Source of the DNA: Nocardia higoensis NBRC 100133
GTDB lineage: Bacteria > Actinomycetota > Actinomycetes > Mycobacteriales > Mycobacteriaceae
DNA: 37,031 nt
Assembly (NCBI RefSeq): GCF_000308595.1
Contig: NZ_BAGA01000082.1
Span: 1-37,031, forward strand
Direction: 5' to 3'
This document shows, piece by piece, positions 24,701 through 31,820 of this stretch (its first letter is position 1; every line of letters starts with the position of its first letter). A program made the position numbers and the translations under genes. Under the pieces are notes generated by a model, which saw only the letters and a list, made by a program, of their open reading frames with translations, did not search any database and was not told where the DNA came from.

Positions 24701-25177
24701 GCCGAGCTGCGCGACCGTCTTCGCCACGACGGCGCCACCACCGGGCTTGGGCAGGCGAGCGGGGTCGAACTGTTGCTGCGGCGACGGCTTGCTCGACGGC
24801 TGCGTGGCATAGGTGCGGGCCAGCCACGACAGGATGTGGAACAGCTCGGCAAGCGCCTTCTGGCCTGCGTCCTTGGGCACCGGACTCTCGTCGTGGACGG
24901 CTTTGTTGCCGAGTCTGCGGATGAGGTCCATCTTGGTGACGAGTCCGTGGCCGACGACGCCGACGAATTTGCCGTCGTGGATGCGGGCGGCGAGATCGGA
25001 CTTGTACGGCTCGGGCAGGTTCCGGGTGCGGTAGATCCACGCGACGGTGTGTTCGACGGTGCGGCGCGCGTAGAAGCAGGTGGTGCGCGGGTCGAACAGC
25101 GCGTCCCGCTCCGCCTTCCTGGCCTCGGCGTGCAGTTGCGGCCATTCGGCCTGCAGGAAGTCGAAGTTCCCCACCAT
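21734..25177 (-). CDS. hsdR: Type I restriction enzyme subunit R (HsdR)
   Basis: Motor and nuclease subunit of a type I restriction-modification enzyme, 1147 residues. The N-terminus (about 10-125) is a DUF4145-like domain, then a coiled coil at about 155-220. The PD-(D/E)xK nuclease follows: D273 in FVDYVLWG, E288 and K290 in VVEAKRTS, with the QARLYA motif at 302-307. The SF2 translocase has MATGSGKT (401-408), DEAH (499-502), GLTATP and VGRGTRLRP. The C-terminal third is the EcoEI-type R region. It appears intact. It is not contiguous with hsdM/hsdS: the Ltp gene and a terminator separate them, so it needs its own promoter. Confidence 0.95.
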   Translation of the reverse strand: MVGNFDFLQAEWPQLHAEARKAERDALFDPRTTCFYARRTVEHTVAWIYRTRNLPEPYKSDLAARIHDGKFVGVVGHGLVTKMDLIRRLGNKAVHDESPVPKDAGQKALAELFHILSWLARTYATQPSSKPSPQQQFDPARLPKPGGGAVVAKTVAQLGKLEAELAAKDALLEKSEAEKLDLIAQLKARDEAAETAELEKASYEQLIAELRAQIDAAQQASAATPDTHDYDEAQTRRDLVDLMLGESGWALDQKRDREYPVTGMPDGRNGFVDYVLWGADGLPLAVVEAKRTSVDPITGQQQARLYADCLEKQFGRRPVIYYSNGFEHYFWDDLRYPPREIAGFHTRDELELLVTRRTTIKPLREIPVPQEIAGRPYQEEAIRAVTERFEIENQRAALLVMATGSGKTRTVVALADMLMRANWVKRVLFLADRKALVKQAVGAFKTHLPDSSPVNLLTDKNTEGRVYVSTYPTMMGLIDERDGGTRRFGPGYFDLVVIDEAHRSVYQKYRHIFRYFDSLLLGLTATPKDEVDYNTYQLFQLETGVPTNDYSLDQAIAEKYLVPPRAVNVPLTFPVRGIRYADLSEEEKKRYESIDWGDDIPEDEIPDVVQAEAVNKWLFNIDTVDKVLETLMTHGHRVAGGDRLGKTIVFAKNELHAQFIAERFDKNYPEYRGSFARVITHSDRYSQDLIDKFSQPDQEPHLAISVDMLDTGIDVPEVVNLVFFKPVRSKSKFWQMVGRGTRLRPDLYGPGQDKTDFFIFDVCGNFDYFDQHPDAAEGALAQSLSQRLFTTRTELLAALDRVGASQRLRRDTADLLHGQVAGMRLDNFIVRARRRAVEKYADRAAWESLTEQAAAEIIENLADLPTTVRDTDELAKRFDLVVLRGQLSVVLADDTLPRHADTIRGVADGLLEDGLTIPKVKAKEELLREVVSDEWWQDITVDMLEHARRELRSIVGLLDKKKRVVVYTDFTDTLGEIVERDMPEMRSGTDVERYTAKVRDYLRRQPDNLALQKLRSGKPLTPADLESLEELLARSGAGEPEDMERAVINAQGLGRFIRSLVGLDPQAVQEAFAEFLGERTATASQIDFVNLVVGHLTRHGEMDPKLLFEAPFTDAAPQGPTQLFAPEQAKRLLGVIRSINDSAVASA

Positions 25178-25317
25178 GGGCCCGCTGGTCCTCTCCGAAC
25201 TCGTGTGCGCCGCGTGCGGCGACGTGCCGTTCCGTGCTCGATCTTGGCACAGGCGTCCGAGCTTTCCCGGAGCCCGTGAACATTACCGGCAGGCTCCGAC
25301 AAGTTCACCCGTCCGAA

Positions 25318-25340
25318 CAGCCGACAGAGTTTGTCGGCTG
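25318..25340 (+). promoter_or_regulatory. Hairpin in the leader of the Ltp gene
   Basis: CAGCCGACA-GAGTT-TGTCGGCTG, perfect 9-nt arms, 74 nt upstream of the TTG start of the Ltp gene, in the divergent gap with hsdR. It could be an mRNA stem, an operator or a weak terminator; no T-run follows. Confidence 0.4.
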
Positions 25341-25414
25341 GGCGTGTCACGATTTCCCGTTCCGCACACGCGGGACGCGTCGGCGACGACGCATCTTCTC
25401 CACTGGAGTACGCC

Positions 25415-25906
25415 TTGAACGAGACGATCCCCGCCCCGCAGCCCCGCGACCTGTCGGCCGCCACCGCGCCGAAGCGCAGGAACTGGCCGTCGGTGGCCGG
25501 CATCACCGCAGTCGGCGCCACCACCCTGGCCCTGGCCTTCGGCGCCCCCGCGGCCTCCGCCGCACCGGCGGCGCCCGCGCCCACCTTCACGGTGACGCAT
25601 GCCCCGTTCCTGCAGCAGCTCAGCCCCGGCCAGCAAAACGCCGTCCAGTCGGCCCAGCAGTACCTCGAGATCTCCGCCTTCTCCCGTAGCGGTCTGATCG
25701 ACCAGCTCGAATACGAGGGCTACTCCACCGATGACGCCACGTCCGCGGTGGACAGTCTGAATGTGGACTGGAACGAGCAGGCGGCAAAGAGCGCCAAGGA
25801 ATACCTCGAGCTCACCTCGTTCTCCCGGTCCGGACTGATCGACCAGCTGGTCTACGAGGGCTTCACGTACGCACAGGCCGAGTACGGGGTCAACGCCGTC
25901 TACTGA
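25415..25906 (+). CDS. Secreted Ltp-repeat protein
   Basis: Exported protein of 163 residues with two copies of the Ltp (host cell surface-exposed lipoprotein, PF07553-like) repeat at about 73-117 and 118-163: SAQQYLEISAFSRSGLIDQL and SAKEYLELTSFSRSGLIDQL, each followed by an EGYS/EGFT segment. The signal region runs to about residue 49 (GITAVGATTLALAFG, AASA cleavage); no lipobox cysteine is present, so it is secreted and not a lipoprotein. The start is TTG 25415, chosen for GGAG 6 nt upstream. Ltp of Streptococcus phage TP-J34 blocks DNA injection, but many actinobacterial relatives have no known role. It lies between hsdR and the other restriction genes. Confidence 0.85.
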   Translation: MNETIPAPQPRDLSAATAPKRRNWPSVAGITAVGATTLALAFGAPAASAAPAAPAPTFTVTHAPFLQQLSPGQQNAVQSAQQYLEISAFSRSGLIDQLEYEGYSTDDATSAVDSLNVDWNEQAAKSAKEYLELTSFSRSGLIDQLVYEGFTYAQAEYGVNAVY

Positions 25907-25943
25907 CCATCCTTCCGGCGATAGCCGTGTAGTTGGTGAGGGC

Positions 25944-25978
25944 GGAGCACTGCGAGGCACCACCGATCGCAGTGCTCC
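25944..25978. terminator. Bidirectional terminator between Ltp and the hsd operon
   Basis: GGAGCACTGCGA / TCGCAGTGCTCC, perfect 12-nt arms with an 11-nt loop, 38 nt after the Ltp stop and 76 nt before the end of the converging unknown gene. It would stop transcription of the hsdM-S-mrr operon before hsdR. Confidence 0.75.
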
Positions 25979-26054
25979 CCCACCGTTGTCGATCGTCCCC
26001 GACCCGGTCGCGTCCCCAGAGAGCACATGCCGCCGACTCGGCAGTTGCCGATTC

Positions 26055-26645
26055 TCAGTCGCCGCTGACTCGGCCGAGCACCTCGGCCGCGAAGGCGCGG
26101 TTGTGATACTGCCCGTACGGTCCACGCCCCTTGGCCGCAAGGCCGTCAGGGAGGCGACGGATCGCCACAGCGAGGGGCAAGGTGGCGAACTGCTTTTCGG
26201 CGTCCTCGTCGGAGTGGAACCACTCAACCACGATCCCGTCACCGTCCGCCGAGGCCATGTCGGTGCGGCGGAAACGCAACAGCGGAAAGGTGTCGTGCAA
26301 CTGGTCCAGAGTGCGTGAGGTCTCGCCAGTGAGGGCGGACTCCGACATGTACACCGCGATGCGGTAGTCCACGACACCGCCCTTCGAGAGCCGTTCGACG
26401 TAGAGCACTTCCATCGGCCCGATGTTCAGCGTGAACAGGCGCTCCCGTCCGGCGGTCCTGTTCGTCGCGGGTAGCGCACTCAGCGTCCACCGCTCCACCT
26501 CCCCGTCGGCGGGGTCGTCGAACGCGGCGACGAGGTAATCGGCGACGAGGTCGGCGGCGGAATCGAAGAACGGGTCCTGCTGGAGCGCGGCGAAGTTCTC
26601 CTCGCTGGCCGAGGGTTGAAGTGCGCTCATGGAAATCTCGGTCAT
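26055..26645 (-). CDS. Unrecognised protein at the end of the hsd-mrr operon
   Basis: Cytosolic protein of 196 residues that I do not recognise. No signal peptide or membrane helix. It is acidic and reads as a mixed alpha/beta fold (RLFTLNIGPMEVLYVERL, VVDYRIAVYMS, DGIVVEWFHSDEDAEKQFAT). No catalytic motif is evident. Its ATG overlaps the mrr stop by 4 nt (ATGA), so it is translated with Mrr and probably acts with it or with the restriction complex. Candidates are a specificity or assembly factor, or a control/immunity protein; none is supported by motifs. Confidence 0.8.
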   Translation of the reverse strand: MTEISMSALQPSASEENFAALQQDPFFDSAADLVADYLVAAFDDPADGEVERWTLSALPATNRTAGRERLFTLNIGPMEVLYVERLSKGGVVDYRIAVYMSESALTGETSRTLDQLHDTFPLLRFRRTDMASADGDGIVVEWFHSDEDAEKQFATLPLAVAIRRLPDGLAAKGRGPYGQYHNRAFAAEVLGRVSGD

Positions 26646-27568
26646 TCGAAGTAGTCCTCGTCGACCTCGACGACAGTGAATGTCTGTCGCGTCTGAACGG
26701 CAACGCCGTAGCGGATCATCAGCTCGGCCAGGCGCCTGCCGTCGATGAGGATGACGCGGGTGGCGATGTTCTGCGCGTACTCGCGGGCACCCGACGTGAA
26801 GGAGCTCGTGGTGATGAAGACACCGCGGGCAGCCCCGACACCGTGCAGCGCGCCGACGAACGCCTGGATCTCCGGCCGCCCGACGGTGTTGTCCGCGCCG
26901 TAGCGCTTGGCCTGCACGTAAATGCGTTCGAGGCCGAGCGGGTCCTGATCGATGACGCCGTCCACACCACCGTCACCGGACCCGCCGATCCGGGCGGCCC
27001 GGCCTTCGGTGCCGCCGTAACCCATGGCGACGAGAACGTCGAGCACCGACTGTTCGAGGAACGCCGGGTCCTGACCGCGCAGCCGCGCCAGCAGGTCGGC
27101 GGCGACCTCGGCGTGGAGGCGTTCGACACCACCCTCGATCTGCTCGAGTGGGTCGACCACTTCGTCGGCGACATGCGCGTCGGCTACGGTGCCGCCATTC
27201 AACGAACCTATCCGCGCCGGTGTGTAGTCCTGGTATTCGGGCAGCGCTTTCAGGATCTTCTCGGTAATCCCCGTGGGGTGTGCGGCGAGCAGAGCCCGCC
27301 CCGCATCGGTGATGACGAACGTAGCGCGCGCCGGTTTGTCGACGAGCTTCGCGCGGCACAGGCCGCTGAGCGCCCACCCGATCCGGTTGTCAGCGCGCCT
27401 CCGCCCCGACGGCAGCACCTCGGACCGCTGCTCGGGTGTCAGCCCGACATGGTCCTCCACCGCTGTATGCAGGTCGTGCTTGCGCCAGATGTGGCCGTCG
27501 GTGAGGACTTCCAGCACCGGCGTGAGAAAGCCTGACCATAGCGACATCGCCGAGACCGGTGCGGTCAC
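26642..27568 (-). CDS. mrr: Mrr-type restriction endonuclease
   Basis: Type IV-like Mrr nuclease of 308 residues. An N-terminal Mrr_N winged-helix domain covers about 8-100 (VLEVLTDGHIWRKHDL, NRIGWALSGLCRAKLV). The C-terminal PD-(D/E)xK domain has LEQSVLDVLVAMGYGGT, then GGSGDGGVDGVI (D203) and YVQAKRYG (Q219, K221), then GVFITTSSFTSGAREYA. Mrr enzymes cut modified DNA. The start GTG 27568 overlaps the hsdS stop (GTGA); ATG 27547 is an alternative. The gene lies inside the hsdM-hsdS operon, where hsdR would often be. Confidence 0.9.
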   Translation of the reverse strand: MTAPVSAMSLWSGFLTPVLEVLTDGHIWRKHDLHTAVEDHVGLTPEQRSEVLPSGRRRADNRIGWALSGLCRAKLVDKPARATFVITDAGRALLAAHPTGITEKILKALPEYQDYTPARIGSLNGGTVADAHVADEVVDPLEQIEGGVERLHAEVAADLLARLRGQDPAFLEQSVLDVLVAMGYGGTEGRAARIGGSGDGGVDGVIDQDPLGLERIYVQAKRYGADNTVGRPEIQAFVGALHGVGAARGVFITTSSFTSGAREYAQNIATRVILIDGRRLAELMIRYGVAVQTRQTFTVVEVDEDYFE

Positions 27569-28746
27569 AGTTCGCCTCGGAAGGCGCGGGACTGGAGGGA
27601 GGCGAAAAGGGCGTCGAGTTCGACGAGGTTGGCGCGGCATCCTGAACGAATTCGCCCAATGACGTCCGTTCGTGCAGCGAACTCCAATTGCAGTTCATAT
27701 GGCGGAACAGGAACTGTCAGGGGTGCGAGGTCCTTCTTGTTCAGCTGCGGAACTGAACTTCCCGATACGAGGGAGTTGAGGTCCAATCTTTCGAACCAGA
27801 CATAAAGAAACTGGAGGTCAAGCTGACGCGGGTATGGCTTGATCGCCATTAGATTCGGATCAAGTACCGATGGCCTACTCGTTAGCCGCTTTTTGTTTGT
27901 CCCGATCGCTCCGCCTCGCTTCGGGATAACGACACATCCTGCTGGGCACGTCGCAGACCTTGCCCCCGGCTGCGCTGACCACCCTTGGCTTGAGCGCAGA
28001 ACCCTCTCGTTACCTGGGAGGTTTAAGTCAGACACTTTCAGAAGCGCGAACCCATCTGACTGCCCGGCGAAGTCCTCACCCTGTGGCAGCGTTCCACCCG
28101 CATAGAATTCAGAGATCTCGCCAAGAGTGCGTACAGGCCATCCCAACGGATTCCGGGCAGGAGTGCCGAACATGTCGATGAAGACCGACTGTGTCAACTG
28201 GTCGAGACGGGCGAGGGCTTCGCGGCGCTTGGCGCGGAGGGCGTCAGCGTGGTCGAGGATCGCCGCGATCCGCCGCTGCTCCTCGATCGGTATCAGCGGA
28301 ACTTTCCATTTCGCCAGCGCCGCGCGGCCGAGGTGATTGATCCCCGTACCCCGAGCGCCGCGCACGAATGCGCCGGACTCTGCCTCACGCCGGAAAAAGT
28401 GGAGCAGGTAGCGAGGAAAAACGTCACCATGCGGCCGAACACGTAGAAGCGTGTTCTGGAAAGCGCACTCGTCAATCTCACCTTGCCAAATTGCCGGCTT
28501 CCCTACCTCACGAGGCGACCCGGACGCCTCATTCAACAAGATGTCGCCGGGTTCCAGCCGAAACTGAGCCATCTCAGCATCGGTGAAGTTCATTGTCTTG
28601 ACATCATCCAGAAGCAAGCCGCTCCAGCCGACGTTCGCCGCACGCAAGTACTTGCGCATGTTCGGACCATCGTGGTTCTTGGGCGAACGCTGTCGGCCGA
28701 GCTTGACGTCGGCGATCTCTTCAACCGACACGGCTCGAACGTTCAC
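27565..28746 (-). CDS. hsdS: Type I restriction specificity subunit HsdS
   Basis: DNA-recognition subunit of 393 residues with two target-recognition domains. The first runs about 5-155 and is followed by the conserved helix IPIEEQRRIAAILDHADALR (about 157-180). The second starts near GWPVRTLGEISEFYAGGTLP and ends in another helical repeat (VPVPPYELQLEFAARTDVIG). Recognition domains are usually hypervariable, and the lower GC and codon bias of this gene fit exchange by recombination. GTG 28746 overlaps the hsdM stop (GTGA). The recognition sequence cannot be predicted from here. Confidence 0.93.
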   Translation of the reverse strand: MNVRAVSVEEIADVKLGRQRSPKNHDGPNMRKYLRAANVGWSGLLLDDVKTMNFTDAEMAQFRLEPGDILLNEASGSPREVGKPAIWQGEIDECAFQNTLLRVRPHGDVFPRYLLHFFRREAESGAFVRGARGTGINHLGRAALAKWKVPLIPIEEQRRIAAILDHADALRAKRREALARLDQLTQSVFIDMFGTPARNPLGWPVRTLGEISEFYAGGTLPQGEDFAGQSDGFALLKVSDLNLPGNERVLRSSQGWSAQPGARSATCPAGCVVIPKRGGAIGTNKKRLTSRPSVLDPNLMAIKPYPRQLDLQFLYVWFERLDLNSLVSGSSVPQLNKKDLAPLTVPVPPYELQLEFAARTDVIGRIRSGCRANLVELDALFASLQSRAFRGEL

Positions 28747-30275
28747 GCCAGCATCTCCCGCAACTGCGCCACGCCGTCCATGATCTCCTTCTCGAGCCGA
28801 TCGAGCTCATCCAGGATCTGCCCGGGCGAACGGTGCTCGACCTCCTCGTGAGCGATCTCCTTGTACCGATTGAGCGATAGGTCGTATCCCTGCGCAGCAA
28901 TGTCTTCGCGCGGCACGCAGAAGCTCTGCTCCGTCCGAGCCCTCGCCAGCTCTGCCCCATCACGTTCGGCCCAACGCCGCAACACATCCGGCAGGTTATT
29001 CTTCGCGTGCTCGACCTCCGACAGCTTCGCGAGAGCACGGAGCTTGTCTTCGGCCAAGAGCGGGTTGCGCTTGTCATCCAGCGACCAGCCGTCGGACTGC
29101 ACGTCGTAGAACCACACGTTGTCGGTCCCACCCGAGTCGGTCTTGGTGAAGAACAGGATCGCCGTCGAGACACCCGCGTACGGCTTGAACACCCCCGACG
29201 GCAGCTTCACAACTGCGTCGAGCTTCTGCTCCTCGACAATGATTCTGCGAAGCTCCTTGTGCGCCTTCGACGATCCGAACAGCACCCCGTCCGGCACGAT
29301 CACCGCGGCACGGCCACCGGGCTTGAGCAGTCGCAGGAACAGCGCCAGGAACAGCAGTTCGGTCTTCTTCGTCTTGGCGATCTGCTGTAGATCCTTCGCG
29401 GTGTTCTCGTAATCCAACGAGCCGGCGAACGGCGGGTTCGCCAGGACCAACGAATACGCCTCGGCATCACCGGTGTTCGCCTCCGCGAGGGAATCGCGGT
29501 AGCGGATGTCGGGCTGCTCGATGCCGTGCAGCAGCATGTTCATCGACCCGATTCGCAGCATCGTGTTGTCGAAGTCGAAACCGTGGAACATCTTGTGGTG
29601 GTAGTGCTGCTTGCCTACGCCAGAATTGATCGCGTCTGCGTGATAGGTGCGCATGTACTCGGAAGCCCCGACCAGGAAGCCGCACGTTCCGGACGCCGGG
29701 TCGACGATGGTGTCGCCCGGCTTCGGGGCCGTCATGTGCACCATCAATTCGATGATGTGTCGCGGGGTGCGGAACTGGCCGTTCTGGCCGGCAGACGCGA
29801 TCTTCGCGAGCAGGTACTCGTAGATGTCGCCCTTCGTGTCGCGGTTCTCCATCGGCACCTTGTCGAGGCGATCCACCACCCGCTGCAACATGCCCGCGTT
29901 CGGGATCGTGAGGCGCGCGTCCTTCATGAAGTGCGCGTACGTGGAGTCGTCGCCGCGCATCTCCTTGATGAACGGGAACACCCGGTTGGCGACGATGTCG
30001 AACATCTCCTCGGCATGCCGGTCCCGGAACACCGACCACCGCAGGTCGTTGTACGGCCGCCCCTGCTCGTCGTTCCCCTCCGGGAACGGATTGCCCTCGA
30101 GGGGCTGATCCAGCAGGTTCGCCCGCTCCAGGGCACGGGTCTGCTCGTCATCCAGGCGCCGGATGAACAAGAGGTAGGTGATCTGCTCCATCACTTCGAG
30201 AGGATTGGAGATGCCACCGGTCCAGAACACGTCCCAGACGGCGTCGACCTTGTTCTTGATGTCACCGGTGATCAC
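28743..30275 (-). CDS. hsdM: Type I restriction methylase subunit HsdM
   Basis: N6-adenine methyltransferase subunit of 510 residues. An N-terminal HsdM bundle covers about 1-140, then GQFRTPRHI at 167-174, SAM-binding motif I DPASGTCGF at 192-200 and catalytic motif IV NPPF at 280-283. The C-terminal part carries the helical contact region to HsdS (LDELDRLEKEIMDGVAQL). It is the first gene of the hsdM-hsdS-mrr-unknown operon. The start is GTG 30275 with no clear Shine-Dalgarno. A perfect 12-nt palindrome overlaps that start codon, which suggests control of expression. Confidence 0.94.
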   Translation of the reverse strand: MITGDIKNKVDAVWDVFWTGGISNPLEVMEQITYLLFIRRLDDEQTRALERANLLDQPLEGNPFPEGNDEQGRPYNDLRWSVFRDRHAEEMFDIVANRVFPFIKEMRGDDSTYAHFMKDARLTIPNAGMLQRVVDRLDKVPMENRDTKGDIYEYLLAKIASAGQNGQFRTPRHIIELMVHMTAPKPGDTIVDPASGTCGFLVGASEYMRTYHADAINSGVGKQHYHHKMFHGFDFDNTMLRIGSMNMLLHGIEQPDIRYRDSLAEANTGDAEAYSLVLANPPFAGSLDYENTAKDLQQIAKTKKTELLFLALFLRLLKPGGRAAVIVPDGVLFGSSKAHKELRRIIVEEQKLDAVVKLPSGVFKPYAGVSTAILFFTKTDSGGTDNVWFYDVQSDGWSLDDKRNPLLAEDKLRALAKLSEVEHAKNNLPDVLRRWAERDGAELARARTEQSFCVPREDIAAQGYDLSLNRYKEIAHEEVEHRSPGQILDELDRLEKEIMDGVAQLREMLA

Positions 30276-30285
30276 GGGTACCCGT
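30274..30285. promoter_or_regulatory. Palindrome over the hsdM start
   Basis: ACGGGTACCCGT, a perfect 12-nt palindrome overlapping the hsdM GTG. Its core GGGTACCC occurs again at 30391-30398 in the same divergent region. It may be a binding site for a controller of the restriction operon. Confidence 0.4.
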
Positions 30286-30475
30286 TACCTGCCTGTTCTG
30301 CTCGACGAAGACCAACAGAACTGTATAGACCACCCCGCCGACACGGCCGTGCCCTGCCCTCCCCTGACGTCGCGTCCCCTTCCCGACGATGGGTACCCTG
30401 GATGCCCAGTACGGGGCCGCTACGGTCCCCGGATGTCGTGAGTGATCGATCGTCGATGCTCTTGGGGAGGGAACT

Positions 30476-31006
30476 ATGCGCACCGTCCGCGCTGTCATCG
30501 CCGCAACAGCCGTCCTCGCGGCGACCGCCGGGTGCGGGGGGACCGAGGCAGGGACCGCGATACCGACCACGCCGGTGATGGACAATCTGCTCAACCCCTG
30601 CACCGACGTGCCCGACGAATGGCTGATCGAATCCGGCCTCGACCCGGCGAGCGAGCGCAACACGGTGAATCCGGCAGAGATTTCCTCTTTCCGCATCTGC
30701 GGATGGAATGCGGTGGATTTGCCCTACATGGTGGACCTCATGTCCACCAGCAAGACTCTGGAAGAGACCCGCAAGAACACTTCTGTCATCGTCCTCGGCG
30801 ACACCACGGTCGGGGACCGACCGGCCCTGCTCACGCGCGTCAAGTCCGATGCCACCGACGAGCGAACCTGTTACGTCACCATCCCCGCCCAGCAAGGGGC
30901 TTTCACGATCGTCGCCGGATGGCGAGCGTCTCAGCCCAAGACACGGGACATGTGCGAGCTGGGCATCAAGCACGCCACGGACCTCGAACAGCACTTGCCC
31001 GAATAG
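30476..31006 (+). CDS. DUF3558-type lipoprotein
   Basis: Predicted lipoprotein of 176 residues. The signal peptide ends in the lipobox TAGC with the modified cysteine at C20 (VIAATAVLAATAGCGGTE). The mature part has NPCTDVPDEWLIESGLDP near the start, FRICGW in the middle and DERTCYVTI later, the cysteine pattern of DUF3558 lipoproteins such as LprB/LprC of M. tuberculosis. These are surface-exposed and of unknown function. ATG 30476 has a strong GGGGAGGGAA upstream. The next gene starts 30 nt after its stop on the same strand, so the two form a pair. Confidence 0.85.
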   Translation: MRTVRAVIAATAVLAATAGCGGTEAGTAIPTTPVMDNLLNPCTDVPDEWLIESGLDPASERNTVNPAEISSFRICGWNAVDLPYMVDLMSTSKTLEETRKNTSVIVLGDTTVGDRPALLTRVKSDATDERTCYVTIPAQQGAFTIVAGWRASQPKTRDMCELGIKHATDLEQHLPE

Positions 31007-31035
31007 CCGAGAATCCATGTGAAGGGGGCGCATTC

Positions 31036-31437
31036 ATGGCGGACACGCAAGAGCAGTTGAAGACCTGGCAGAATCTCAAGCAGCAGGGGATCGACGGAGA
31101 GTTCAGGCTGGACAAAGACATCGGTCACGCGATCATTACGCACTGCGAGACGTTCCTGCTATCGCTCGATGAGATGTTGCAGACGGCGCAGAACCTCGAA
31201 CATCTTTCCGGCTACGGTGGGCTCCCCTCCGCTCAGCAACTTCAGCAGAAGTTCATCCACAAGGCCGTGGGCGGCGGCGATCACGATCCCAACGACAACG
31301 CAGTGTCCCGCATCATGCAGCACATCGAGATCGTCACCACGATGCGCGATGCCTACCGCGCCGCGATCGGTGAACTCCAGAACGTCGACCAGAGCAACAG
31401 TCAGCAGATGAGCGAGCAGACCGAGCAGACCGGCTGA
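31036..31437 (+). CDS. Small helical protein paired with the DUF3558 lipoprotein
   Basis: Protein of 133 residues, almost all helical, polar, without signal peptide or membrane helix. I do not recognise a named family. The N-terminal TWQNLKQQGIDGEF and the two-helix layout with a Gly-rich hinge (SGYGGLPSAQQ, VGGGDHDPND) recall small ESX/WXG100-like substrates, but the canonical WxG turn is absent. A Gln/Ser/Glu-rich tail ends the protein. GAAGGGGG at 31021-31028 sets the ATG at 31036. The lipoprotein upstream may be its membrane or surface partner. Confidence 0.75.
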   Translation: MADTQEQLKTWQNLKQQGIDGEFRLDKDIGHAIITHCETFLLSLDEMLQTAQNLEHLSGYGGLPSAQQLQQKFIHKAVGGGDHDPNDNAVSRIMQHIEIVTTMRDAYRAAIGELQNVDQSNSQQMSEQTEQTG

Positions 31438-31577
31438 CCGCTCGGGTCCACTGTCGGTCGGGGTGTGAGCAGCCGACTTCGAGGTCAGCAAATGTCCATA
31501 AGTCCTCCTGTGCGGCCTGGCCGACGGCCGTCGAATGGCTGGTAGTTGTCGGCGTCGGGCGTCTGGGCGTTCGTCGC

Positions 31578-31606
31578 CCGGCTCCCCACCCCTGCGGGGG
31601 AGCCGG
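31578..31606. terminator. GC-rich hairpin downstream of the lipoprotein pair
   Basis: CCGGCTCCCC / GGGGAGCCGG, perfect 10-nt arms with a 9-nt loop, 140 nt after the helical protein. No U-run follows, so it may be a terminator or another RNA or DNA structure. Confidence 0.45.
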
Positions 31607-31706
31607 TGGACCGTGTGAAGGGGGCGAGACGACGCATCACGGTCCCGAGCGCCGCAGCCACCATACGAGCGCCGAAGCGATCGTCTCGACAGTGAATTCG
31701 CGAACT

Positions 31707-31735
31707 CTTATCGGGATATAAGCGATCCGTATACT
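31707..31735 (+). promoter_or_regulatory. Promoter and dyad of the XRE regulator
   Basis: A good -10 box TATACT at 31730-31735 lies 85 nt before the GTG start. The dyad CTTAT-CGGGAT-ATAAG (31707-31722) covers the -35 position, where an autorepressor could bind. Confidence 0.5.
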
Positions 31736-31820
31736 GTGCCCAGCGGGCGGGGGTACGCCTCCATGATGTGTGTCCGATCAACGCCGATGTGCTTACGCGA
31801 CAACAGAACCGGGGGAATCA

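Larger units (their letters stand above)
31438..31820. other. 383-nt gap before the XRE regulator
   Basis: Holds a GC-rich hairpin at 31578-31606 and, nearer the XRE gene, the promoter elements at 31707-31735. No gene is supported in between. Confidence 0.6.

Noticed and set aside
22862..25279. 805-codon plus-strand frame over hsdR
   Set aside because: Antisense shadow; hsdR motifs are intact on the other strand.
21734..30285. CRISPR array or phage integrase in the defence island
   Set aside because: No spaced direct repeats, integrase, tRNA gene or attachment-site repeats could be seen by eye.
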